Assembly (NCBI GenBank): GCA_030597965.1
Contig: JAUVQU010000126.1
Span: forward strand, 1 to 6,739
Direction: 5' to 3'
DNA from: Cellvibrionaceae bacterium
Lineage (GTDB): Bacteria > Pseudomonadota > Gammaproteobacteria > Pseudomonadales > Cellvibrionaceae
Length of the DNA stretch: 6,739 nucleotides
Shown here: one piece after another, positions 1-5,882 of the stretch
Layout of the letters: every line of letters starts with the position of its first letter
Numbering within the stretch: position 1 is the stretch's first letter
The notes under the pieces: generated by a model
The model's input: only the letters and a program-made list of their open reading frames with translations
Told to the model about the DNA's origin: nothing
Database searches by the model: none
Made by a program: the position numbers and the translations under genes

Positions 1-622
1 CAGTAATATTCACTTCCACCCACGCGGCAATTTCAGTCACCGCTTTATTTTGCAGAAGGTCGAAAAATGCTTGCTCCTGAGTATCGTCCAGTCCAGCCGC
101 CTCGGCCAAACCACGATAAATACCCACATGGCCCAAATCAATATTCAAACTGGCCAACCCAACTTCCTGTAAAGAAGCCAGCAACAATGAAACCACTTCC
201 ACATCAGCAGCCAAGCCTGGCTCACCATGCAACTCTACACCCGACTGAATCGGCGATCGTGTCGCCAAAGGAGGCTGAGGTTTGGTGTGCAGCACATGCC
301 CCGCATAACAGAGACGGGAAACACCATTGCGCTGGTAACTGTGGGCATCAATTCGGGCTATCTGAGGAGTAATATCGGCTCGGATGCCCATTGTGCGACC
401 AGACAGCTGGTCGGTCACCTTAAAAGTCATCAAATCCAAATCACGGCCAAGGCCGATCAATAATGAATCCGTATATTCCAACAGCGGAGGAATCACTAGC
501 TCGTAACCCCAACGCTTATATAAATCGGTCAGACGGCGACGTACCGCCTCAATACGGGCAGCACGCTCAGGAAGAATATCTTCAACGCCATCGGGCAGTA
601 ACCAGCGGTCTGCATAGGTCAT
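1..622 (-). CDS. hisZ: ATP phosphoribosyltransferase regulatory subunit HisZ (5' part, runs off the window)
   Basis: HisZ is a catalytically dead paralogue of histidyl-tRNA synthetase. It assembles with short-form HisG into the hetero-octameric ATP phosphoribosyltransferase, the first and feedback-controlled step of histidine synthesis in the cytoplasm. The reading frame, read by eye, opens MTYADRWLLPDGVEDILPE and stays open for 207 codons to the window edge; the family is usually about 390 residues, so the C-terminal half is missing. Visible class II synthetase-like features are the N-terminal helix and KRWGYE strand (residues 36-41), the motif-2-like RADITPQIAR (81-90), and SGVELHGEPGLAADVE (127-142), which is typical of HisZ and differs from the corresponding HisRS stretch. 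The ATG at 620-622 is preceded by GGA about 8 nt upstream and AAGG further up; a second AUG is not seen nearby in frame. It follows the DUF2065 gene by 70 bp and is probably co-transcribed with it; purA would be the usual next gene. HisRS itself is the main alternative and is disfavoured by the context and by the HisZ-type motif. Confidence 0.93.
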   Translation of the reverse strand, partial: MTYADRWLLPDGVEDILPERAARIEAVRRRLTDLYKRWGYELVIPPLLEYTDSLLIGLGRDLDLMTFKVTDQLSGRTMGIRADITPQIARIDAHSYQRNGVSRLCYAGHVLHTKPQPPLATRSPIQSGVELHGEPGLAADVEVVSLLLASLQEVGLASLNIDLGHVGIYRGLAEAAGLDDTQEQAFFDLLQNKAVTEIAAWVEVNIT

Positions 623-692
623 GGTCGATCCAGCCTTAACTATTTATAACTACCATTAAAAACGAGGGCCTTTAAGCGCAAACGCCTAGCCA

Positions 693-878
693 TCAATTAA
701 TAAAATACAAGAGCCCAGCACCAAAAACCATGCTTACAAACCCCATGGTGCGAAGCTGTCGGTCATTCACAACCGCTAAATTCACCACCATATTGCGCCA
801 ACGTGCGGGGTACAGGAACGGGATTACGCCCTCAAACACCAGCATTAGGCAAAATGCCTTACCTAACTCTTCCCACAC
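693..878 (-). CDS. yjeT: DUF2065 small inner-membrane protein, YjeT-like
   Basis: This is a 61-residue protein of unknown function. The product starts MWEELGKAFCLMLVFEGVIP, then has FLYPARWRNMV and NDRQLRTMGF, and ends in a second hydrophobic stretch, GFVSMVFGAGLLYFI. The EG-(x)2-PFLYP-x-RW pattern followed by an LR-x-(M/F)G element is the DUF2065 signature, matching E. coli YjeT (EGLGPMLYPKAW). Two membrane segments are predicted, about residues 7-24 and 45-60, joined by a basic loop. I chose the GTG at 876-878 because it gives the family's usual length of about 60 residues and is preceded by a GGGAA about 9-13 nt upstream. The open frame continues upstream through the terminator region, but that extension has no family resemblance. 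An ATG at 881-883 is out of frame and soon hits a stop. The gene sits between hflC and hisZ, as yjeT lies after hflC in E. coli. It is separated from hflC by a terminator, so it probably belongs to the hisZ transcript. Confidence 0.85.
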   Translation of the reverse strand: MWEELGKAFCLMLVFEGVIPFLYPARWRNMVVNLAVVNDRQLRTMGFVSMVFGAGLLYFIN

Positions 879-917
879 TTCATTGTTCCCGAATAAAAAA
901 ACACTCTGAATTGGCAC

Positions 918-947
918 AAAAAAACCGGAGCCAATTTGGATCCGGTT
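918..947 (-). terminator. Rho-independent terminator after hflC
   Basis: On the minus strand, AACCGGA (947-941) pairs with TCCGGTT (929-923). A G/A mismatch follows, then a 3-bp inner stem (939-937 with 933-931) closed by a 3-nt loop. The stem runs directly into seven consecutive T residues (924-918). This is a textbook intrinsic terminator geometry. It lies about 60 bp beyond the hflC stop and about 40 bp before the DUF2065 start, so it should end the mutL-to-hflC message. There is no comparable T run on the plus strand, so it appears to work in one direction only. Confidence 0.85.
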
Positions 948-952
948 AGCGA

Positions 953-982
953 ATTCTACCACTTTTGGCGGCTCGGTAACAA
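953..982 (-). promoter_or_regulatory. Candidate sigma70 promoter for the DUF2065-hisZ unit
   Basis: On the minus strand, TTGTTA (982-977) and TAGAAT (958-953) are separated by 18 bp. The -10 box matches 5 of 6 consensus bases and is preceded by TGG, giving an extended -10 (TGnTAGAAT). The -35 box matches 4 of 6. Transcription would begin near position 946, at the first bases of the terminator stem. The site lies in the gap after hflC, where a new promoter is needed if the terminator is efficient. This is by-eye matching only, and the -35 box sits in the loop of a nearby inverted repeat. Confidence 0.45.
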
Positions 983-997
983 TTAAGTCGAGCCACC
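967..997 (-). repeat. Inverted repeat / 9-bp hairpin just after the hflC stop
   Basis: On the minus strand, GGTGGCTCG (997-989) can pair with CGAGCCGCC (975-967), a 9-bp stem with one G-U wobble and a 13-nt loop. It starts about 12 nt after the hflC stop codon. It is followed by AAAAGTGG rather than a T run on the minus strand, and by no T run on the plus strand, so it is not an intrinsic terminator by itself. It could protect the 3' end of the hfl message or act as an operator over the candidate -35 box at 977-982. The role is unknown. Confidence 0.55.
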
Positions 998-1008
998 TTG
1001 AGGGAAGT

Positions 1009-1884
1009 TTATTTCTTGCCTTTGCTGTCCTTGAAATAACGGAAGAAATCACTGTCTGGATCGACCAGCATAATGTCTCCTTTGCTTTTAAAGGTTTCTT
1101 TGTAAGCATTCAAGCTACGGACAAACGAGTAAAACTCAGGGTCCTTATTGTAAGCATTCGCATAGATCGAAGATGCCTTAGCATCGCCCTCACCTCGCAG
1201 TAATTCAGCGTCACGGTAAGCCTCGGCCCCAATCACCGTGCGCTGGCGATCGGCGTCGGCACGAATTCTTTCCGCCTGCTCCTTACCTTTAGAACGATGC
1301 TCACGGGCTTCACGCTCACGCTCCGTCGTCATGCGGTCAAACACTGACTGGCTTACCTGCTCTGGCAGATCGATACGCTTCACTCGTACATCCACCACCT
1401 CAATACCCAGCTTGGTATTCATAAACTGGTTAAGCTGTATTGTCAGATCTGACATCAACTGGTCGCGCTCTCCACTAACCACTTCCTGCAGCGAACGCTG
1501 GGCAAACTGATTACGTAGGCCCTCGTTGATTTGCTGCGCCAACAAGCGTTCAGCTCGATTCTCTTCACCATTGGTAGCGGTATAGTAGGTGCTCACATCT
1601 TTGATACGCCACTTCGCGAAAGAGTCGACGATCATGCCTTTCTTCTCAATCGTGAGGAAACGCTCAGGGCGAGCGTCCAAGGTTAAAACGCGAGAGTCAA
1701 ACTTACGCACTTCATGCATCATTGGGGCTTTTATGTGCAAACCAGGCTTCAAATCTGCATCAATCAACTCACCAAACTTCAACAACACTCCGCGCTCGGT
1801 TTCTTTAATGATGTACAGCGAATTGGATGCCAATAGCAGCGCACCGATCACTAAGATCATCAGGGGTAATGATTTATTGTTCAT
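1009..1884 (-). CDS. hflC: HflC, SPFH/band-7 modulator of the FtsH protease
   Basis: HflC pairs with HflK to form a large cage-like complex in the inner membrane, mostly on its periplasmic face, that surrounds and modulates the AAA protease FtsH. The 291-residue product starts MNNKSLPLMILVIGALLLAS, a single N-terminal membrane anchor (about residues 6-25). The SPFH/band-7 core follows: IIKETERGVLLKFGEL (25-40), PGLHIKAP, the strand DARPERFLTIEKKGMIVDSFAKWRI region, and GIEVVDVRVKRIDLPEQV. A charged helical stretch (TTEREREAREHRSKGKEQAERIRADADR) then leads to EFYSFVRSLNAYKETF and a short basic tail. E. coli HflC is 334 residues, so this one is somewhat compact but shows no break. The ATG lies 2 nt beyond the hflK stop, with AGGGAGA about 11 nt upstream inside the end of hflK, so translation is probably coupled to hflK. 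The terminator at 918-947 follows. Confidence 0.96.
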   Translation of the reverse strand: MNNKSLPLMILVIGALLLASNSLYIIKETERGVLLKFGELIDADLKPGLHIKAPMMHEVRKFDSRVLTLDARPERFLTIEKKGMIVDSFAKWRIKDVSTYYTATNGEENRAERLLAQQINEGLRNQFAQRSLQEVVSGERDQLMSDLTIQLNQFMNTKLGIEVVDVRVKRIDLPEQVSQSVFDRMTTEREREAREHRSKGKEQAERIRADADRQRTVIGAEAYRDAELLRGEGDAKASSIYANAYNKDPEFYSFVRSLNAYKETFKSKGDIMLVDPDSDFFRYFKDSKGKK

Positions 1885-1886
1885 GT

Positions 1887-3026
1887 TTATCGAGTCTCCC
1901 TGCGACGGCTGGCATTGGCACTCTCACGGCGCAACTGATCAACCACACGATCGCTTATTTCACGCAACGCATCAGGCGATAAGTCTTGTATAGGCTTCAC
2001 TACCGCCGAAGACTGGCTCACCATTTTATCCAATGGCAGATACAGCATATTATTACCGCCCTCAACATCAATCATAATCTTGGAGCTATTGGCCATTACC
2101 TGCTGAACAGCATCCAAATACAAACGCTCGCGGGTTACCTGAGGCGCCTTTTTGTACTCAACCAACCGCTGCTCGAAGCGCTTCGATTCACCGGTTGCAC
2201 GAGCGATTACCTCCTCGCGATACGCGGTTGCCTCTTCGATAACACGCTGCGCCTTACCTCGAGCCTCTGGGATAATGCCGTTAGAATAGGTTTGCGCTTC
2301 GTTTTGAACGCGCTCTTCATCTTCTCGCGCCTTGTTCACATCATCGAATGCAGCCTGAACCTCACGAGGAGGATTTGTATCCTCAACGTTGACGGTCTCA
2401 ATGTGCACGCCAGTACCGTAGCTATCCACGTATTCTTGAATTCGTGCCTTCACCTCAATCGCAATATTCTCACGACCTTCAGTAAGCACTTGGTGCATAC
2501 CTGTTGAGCCCACCACATGGCGCAGAGCACTTTCGGTTGCCTGTATTAGGCTTCGCTCTGGATCACGCACTTGCAGAACAAAACTTTGAGCATCGGCAAT
2601 GCTGTACTGAACCGATAAATTCACTTCAACTATATTCAGATCCTCAGTCAACATCAGTCCTTTAGAACTGTGCAAACGAACCTTGGTCACATTAACCGTT
2701 TTAACAATGTCGATTAGTGGCGGGTTCCAATGCAGGCCTGGGCCTTTGGTTTCAGCGTAAACACCCAAGCGTAGAACAACAGCACGCTCTTGTTGGTTGA
2801 CCTGATAGATTCCCAGCAGGCCATATATCACAACGACCACAACCAAAATAATGCCAAAAATGGCGCCACCAAAACCTGACGACGAACCGCCAGAGCCGCC
2901 GCCAAACAGGCCGCCCAGCTTCTCTTGAAATTTTTTCAGTGCCTCATCTAAATCTGGCGGGCCATCGTTACCACGATTACCCCCCCAAGGGTCTTGGTTA
3001 TTACCACCCGGTTCATTCCAGGCCAT
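1887..3026 (-). CDS. hflK: HflK, SPFH/band-7 modulator of the FtsH protease
   Basis: HflK is the partner of HflC in the membrane complex that controls FtsH access to substrates. The 379-residue product opens MAWNEPGGNNQDPWG, the highly characteristic HflK N-terminus. It continues with PPDLDEALKKFQEKLGGLFGGG (about 23-44), a Gly/Ser-rich cytoplasmic tail, and one very hydrophobic membrane span (about 55-74). The SPFH core follows (QQERAVVLRLG, GPGLHWNPP, VNVTKVR, EVNLSVQYSI, ATESALRHVVG). Next come the RPPxEV-type element (NPPREVQAAFDDVNKAREDEER), a coiled-coil-like helix, and the conserved ITRERLYL-like segment (VTRERLYLDAVQQVM), then GNNMLYLPLDKM near the end. E. coli HflK is 419 residues, and the main difference is a shorter N-terminal Gly-rich tail. 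The ATG has GGAGA (3037-3033) 6 nt upstream. It lies about 100 bp after hflX, in an AT-rich gap with a weak promoter candidate. Confidence 0.97.
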   Translation of the reverse strand: MAWNEPGGNNQDPWGGNRGNDGPPDLDEALKKFQEKLGGLFGGGSGGSSSGFGGAIFGIILVVVVVIYGLLGIYQVNQQERAVVLRLGVYAETKGPGLHWNPPLIDIVKTVNVTKVRLHSSKGLMLTEDLNIVEVNLSVQYSIADAQSFVLQVRDPERSLIQATESALRHVVGSTGMHQVLTEGRENIAIEVKARIQEYVDSYGTGVHIETVNVEDTNPPREVQAAFDDVNKAREDEERVQNEAQTYSNGIIPEARGKAQRVIEEATAYREEVIARATGESKRFEQRLVEYKKAPQVTRERLYLDAVQQVMANSSKIMIDVEGGNNMLYLPLDKMVSQSSAVVKPIQDLSPDALREISDRVVDQLRRESANASRRRETR

Positions 3027-3046
3027 AGGGTTTCTCCATAAAAATT

Positions 3047-3075
3047 AATATGCTAATTCACTTAATGGGGCTCAA
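3047..3075 (-). promoter_or_regulatory. Weak promoter candidate upstream of hflK
   Basis: In the hflX-hflK gap, minus-strand TTGAGC (3075-3070) and CATATT (3052-3047) are spaced by 17 bp; each matches 4 of 6 consensus bases. Transcription would start near 3040, leaving only a very short leader before the GGAGA of hflK. hflK can equally be served by read-through from hflX, since no terminator is visible in the gap. This is only a low-confidence by-eye match. Confidence 0.22.
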
Positions 3076-3123
3076 GTACGCAATTACAACCTGACCCCCA
3101 ACAGAATCTCTAAACAGGGACCT

Positions 3124-4434
3124 CTAATGCTCCCAATCTTCTTTTATCACCCACGCCAAGGCTTCTTCTTTTAAACCTTCAGCACTGAGCAACTTCATAA
3201 GCTCCGCTCGAGGCAGGCTTAACTTTAACTCACAGACACCCTCATCATCGTAACTTTCTTCTTTTACGGCTTTTATTTCATAAAATTTAGCTCGCAGTCG
3301 CGCCTGACTAGGCAATACCCGGAGTGTATCTTGCACCAGCTCCTCACCCAATAGCTCAGCGACAGCCTCTAACATTAGCTCTACACCCGCACCCGTTTGA
3401 GCTGATAACCAAACAGCCACCGGGCGTCCGGTATCGTCTCGGTCTATGCGAGGCCGAAAATCTTCTATCAAATCAATCTTATTATAAACACGAAGTTGCG
3501 GTAGCTCTGCGGCTTCAATCTCTTCCAGCACTTCTTCAACCTGCTGTATATTACGCGCGCGTTCTTCCGCAGGGGCATCAATCACATGCAGTAATAAATC
3601 CGCATTGGCCGCTTCTTCAAGAGTCGCTCGAAAAGCCTGCACCAATCGGTGAGGCAGGTGACTGATAAAACCAACCGTATCGGCCAATACCACCGCGCCA
3701 ACACAGGGCAACTGAATACGACGCATGGTCGGGTCTAAAGTGGCGAACAGCTGATCTTCGGCATACACCCCAGCATTCGTTATTTTATTAAATAACGTCG
3801 ACGTCCCCGCGTTGGTATAACCCACCAAGGACACAGTCGGCATCTCAGCTCGACGGCGAGAGCGGCGGCCCTGATCGCGCTGCTTGCGCACTTTTTCTAA
3901 ACGTTTTTCAATCGATTTAATGCGTTCGCGTAATAACCGACGATCCGTTTCCAGCTGGGTCTCACCGGGACCTCGCAGGCCGATACCACCCTTTTGGCGC
4001 TCTAAATGAGTCCAGCCACGAATCAATCGTGTAGAGGCATGACGCAACTGAGCCAACTCAACCTGTAACTGGCCTTCGTGAGTACGCGCCCGCTGGGCAA
4101 ATATGTCGAGGATTAAACCGGTGCGATCCAGCACTCGACACTCGAGCGCCTGCTCTATATTACGCTCTTGGCTGGCCGATAAGTTATGGTTAAAAATAAC
4201 AAGTTCCGCGCAATGCAAAGCTACCGCATCACGAATCTCTTCTAACTTTCCAGTACCTACGAAATATCGGGCATCAGGCGTGGTGCGACGACCCGTAATA
4301 AACTCAACGGGATCACCACCTGCAGACAAGACTAATTCTTCGAATTCACGCGGATCATCAGACTCACTGCTCTGATAAAAATCCACGTGAACCAATACCG
4401 CTAACTCACCAGATTCGGGACGATCAAAAAACAA
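3124..4434 (-). CDS. hflX: HflX ribosome-associated GTPase with an altered P-loop (K to T)
   Basis: HflX is a translational GTPase-like protein that binds the 50S subunit and splits stalled 70S ribosomes under stress. Numbering here is from the upstream GTG at 4440. The N-terminal HflX domain covers about residues 14-195 and includes YFVGTGKLEEI, CRVLDRTGLILDIFAQRA, the glycine-rich GGIGLRGPGETQLETDRR and a basic coiled coil. The G domain has LFATLDPT (231-238), DTVGF (254-258), NKID (320-323) and SAQTG (346-350), all canonical. The exception is G1, GYTNAGTST (207-215): the invariant lysine of GKST is threonine (codon ACG at 3804-3802), one base from AAG. I prefer the TTG at 4434-4432 as start. 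GAGG (4445-4442) lies 7 nt from it, and the product MFFDRPESGELAVLVH aligns with E. coli HflX (MFDRYDAGEQAVLVH); the GTG at 4440 abuts the Shine-Dalgarno and is less likely. Length, 436 residues, is normal (E. coli 426). It lies about 40 bp after hfq, likely in the same operon. Confidence 0.95.
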   Translation of the reverse strand: MFFDRPESGELAVLVHVDFYQSSESDDPREFEELVLSAGGDPVEFITGRRTTPDARYFVGTGKLEEIRDAVALHCAELVIFNHNLSASQERNIEQALECRVLDRTGLILDIFAQRARTHEGQLQVELAQLRHASTRLIRGWTHLERQKGGIGLRGPGETQLETDRRLLRERIKSIEKRLEKVRKQRDQGRRSRRRAEMPTVSLVGYTNAGTSTLFNKITNAGVYAEDQLFATLDPTMRRIQLPCVGAVVLADTVGFISHLPHRLVQAFRATLEEAANADLLLHVIDAPAEERARNIQQVEEVLEEIEAAELPQLRVYNKIDLIEDFRPRIDRDDTGRPVAVWLSAQTGAGVELMLEAVAELLGEELVQDTLRVLPSQARLRAKFYEIKAVKEESYDDEGVCELKLSLPRAELMKLLSAEGLKEEALAWVIKEDWEH

Positions 4435-4440
4435 CGACAC

Positions 4441-4445
4441 ACCTC
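4441..4445 (-). promoter_or_regulatory. hflX ribosome binding site, decides the start codon
   Basis: The minus-strand GAGGT here touches the GTG at 4440-4438 with no spacer, but lies 6-7 nt from the in-frame TTG at 4434-4432. No other Shine-Dalgarno-like sequence is seen further upstream in the hfq-hflX gap (next bases CCCACCATTT). Spacing therefore favours TTG initiation two codons into the longer open frame. Confidence 0.6.
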
Positions 4446-4475
4446 AAATGGTGGGAAATAACAGCGGATGAAAAC

Positions 4476-4727
4476 TTAATCTTCAGCTTCGTCTTCGCCT
4501 GTTGGGGCGGCCATAGGCACACGTACAGGGCGAGATGGAACAACGGTAGAAATAGCGTGTTTATAGACCATTTGGCTCACGGTGTTTTTAAGTAACACAA
4601 CGAATTGATCGAATGACTCAACCTGCCCCTGCAGTTTAATTCCGTTAACCAAATAGATTGAAACTGGAATGCGCTCTTTACGCAAAACGTTTAAGTAAGG
4701 GTCTTGTAGCGTGTGCCCCTTTGACAT
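4476..4727 (-). CDS. hfq: Hfq, Sm-like RNA chaperone
   Basis: Hfq forms a hexameric ring that pairs small RNAs with mRNAs and influences mRNA decay and translation. The 83-residue product starts MSKGHTLQDPYLNVLRKERI. Every diagnostic residue is present: the proximal-face Q8, D9, F39-D40, F42 and the YKHAIST loop with K56-H57; the distal-face Y25 and G29; and rim basic residues R16, K17 and R19. The Sm core ends at about VVPSRPVRVP (63-71). The C-terminal tail is short and acidic (TGEDEAED), unlike the roughly 30-residue tail of E. coli Hfq (102 residues) and similar in length to the Pseudomonas protein. The ATG at 4725-4727 has a perfect AAGGAG (4740-4735) 7 nt upstream. The open frame extends 26 codons further upstream, but that leucine-rich extension is not part of the family. 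It follows miaA by 134 bp, as in other gammaproteobacteria. Confidence 0.98.
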   Translation of the reverse strand: MSKGHTLQDPYLNVLRKERIPVSIYLVNGIKLQGQVESFDQFVVLLKNTVSQMVYKHAISTVVPSRPVRVPMAAPTGEDEAED

Positions 4728-4860
4728 TGTTATTCTCCTTAATGATGAGGTGGGCCAAAATAGCCCCAGCGCCAGCAAAAAAAGTGCCAGCAACAAGCAA
4801 AGCAAATAAAACAGCCAGTATTACCCAGAGGCAATCACCTCAAATAACCGGCGTCGTTCT

Positions 4861-4891
4861 ATTATAGGGGTTGATTGGGCAAAAAGTTCAA
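4861..4891 (-). promoter_or_regulatory. Candidate hfq promoter overlapping the miaA stop codon
   Basis: The minus strand carries a perfect TATAAT (4866-4861) that overlaps the miaA stop codon (4864-4862). TTGAAC (4891-4886) lies 19 bp upstream as the best -35 match (4 of 6). The spacer is longer than ideal. Transcription would start near 4854, giving an hfq leader of about 125 nt. E. coli hfq is known to have its own promoters in and behind miaA, so an independent promoter here is plausible but not shown. Confidence 0.38.
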
Positions 4892-5866
4892 AATTTCGTA
4901 AATTAGCTGGCTTTTTTTACGGTTTTCGCCCGATTCTGTGTCTGTATAGACCCAATTCAGACCTTTCCATCCTCTCAACCATGTCAATTGTCGCTTCGCT
5001 AGTTGGCGGGTAGCTGCAACACCGCGATCAATTAAATCCGTATAATCATAATCCCCCTCTAAATACTCCCATGCCTGACGATAGCCTACCGCCCGAATGG
5101 CAGGGAGATCTTTGTGTAAATCACCACGGGCACGCAATGACTCCACCTCTTGGATAAACCCGTTCTCGAGCATCCGCTTGAATCGTCGCTCAATTCTCTC
5201 GTGCAAAACTTTACGGTCATGGGGCGTGATCGCAATTTGTACGACATGATAACGGCTGAGTAAATCCTGCTGTTGTTGCGACTGCTGTCGCGCCTGCTCA
5301 TTTCGTAATTGCGACATGGTTTTGCCACTGGAACGATAGACCTCCAGTGCGCGACTGATTCGCTGGGAGTGATTGGGGTGTAATTCAGCGGCGATTTCCG
5401 GGTCAACTTCCGCCAACTGCTGATGAACATAGGGCCAGCCATACTCGGCAGCCTCCGCTTCTATTTTTGCCCTTACAGAAAGGTCCGTTTCAGGCATGTC
5501 GGCCAACCCCTCGAGTAACACTTTGAAATACATCATTGTGCCACCCACCAGCAAAGGTATACGGCCTGCCGCGTGAGACCGCTCTATTGCCGCCAGCGCA
5601 TTTTCTCTGAACTCAGCAACCGAATAGGGTTCTGCCGGGTCGCGAATATCAATTAACTGATGGGGCGCCTGCGCCAACTCTGCTGCGCTAGGCTTTGCCG
5701 AGCCAATATCCAAACCCCGGTAGACCAGTGCCGAGTCCACACTGATGATATCGACAGGTAACTGTTCACTCAGACCGATCGCCAGATCGGTTTTACCCGA
5801 CGCGGTAGGCCCCATCAAAAAAATGACCAAAGGTTTATTGCTGTGATTGTCCGCGCTATCGATCAT
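4862..5866 (-). CDS. miaA: tRNA dimethylallyltransferase MiaA
   Basis: MiaA transfers a dimethylallyl group from DMAPP to N6 of A37 in tRNAs that read codons starting with U, making i6A, the precursor of ms2i6A. The 334-residue product has a P-loop-like GPTASGKT (19-26), the catalytic-aspartate segment SVDSALVYRGLDIGSAKP (42-59, D44), HQLIDIRDP (69-77), GRIPLLVGGTMMYFKVLLEGL (101-121), NHSQRISRALEVY (165-177) and the tRNA-binding RAVGYRQAWEYLEG (258-271) with ATRQLAKRQLTWLRGW (285-300). E. coli MiaA is 316 residues; the extra length lies in a Gln-rich stretch (191-200) and a slightly longer C-terminus. The ATG at 5864-5866 lies 16 nt after the mutL stop. Its Shine-Dalgarno is poor (only GGG about 12 nt upstream), so translation may depend on coupling with mutL. 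Confidence 0.97.
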   Translation of the reverse strand: MIDSADNHSNKPLVIFLMGPTASGKTDLAIGLSEQLPVDIISVDSALVYRGLDIGSAKPSAAELAQAPHQLIDIRDPAEPYSVAEFRENALAAIERSHAAGRIPLLVGGTMMYFKVLLEGLADMPETDLSVRAKIEAEAAEYGWPYVHQQLAEVDPEIAAELHPNHSQRISRALEVYRSSGKTMSQLRNEQARQQSQQQQDLLSRYHVVQIAITPHDRKVLHERIERRFKRMLENGFIQEVESLRARGDLHKDLPAIRAVGYRQAWEYLEGDYDYTDLIDRGVAATRQLAKRQLTWLRGWKGLNWVYTDTESGENRKKSQLIYEILNFLPNQPL

Positions 5867-5882
5867 ATTAGTAAGCCCAACA

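Noticed and set aside
67..463. Two overlapping plus-strand open frames of 101 and 78 codons.
   Set aside because: They lie opposite hisZ, whose minus-strand frame shows clear family motifs; the plus-strand products are low-complexity and resemble nothing I know.
623..692. TATAAA-like box (minus strand TTATAAATAG) in the DUF2065-hisZ gap as a hisZ promoter.
   Set aside because: No acceptable -35 hexamer is found 16-18 bp upstream, and the gap is short enough for co-transcription.
879..1109. N-terminal extension of the DUF2065 frame to 138 codons, overlapping the end of hflC.
   Set aside because: The extension runs through the terminator hairpin and overlaps hflC in another frame; the family is about 60 residues and fits the GTG at 878.
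1986..2507. A 173-codon plus-strand open frame opposite hflK.
   Set aside because: It is antisense to a fully conserved hflK region, has no recognisable motif or convincing ribosome binding site, and is best explained as a codon-bias shadow.
4728..4805. A 26-residue hydrophobic N-terminal extension of Hfq (MLCLLLALFLLALG).
   Set aside because: It could look like a signal peptide, but Hfq is cytoplasmic, and the strong AAGGAG sits exactly 7 nt before the family-conserved MSKGHTLQDP start.
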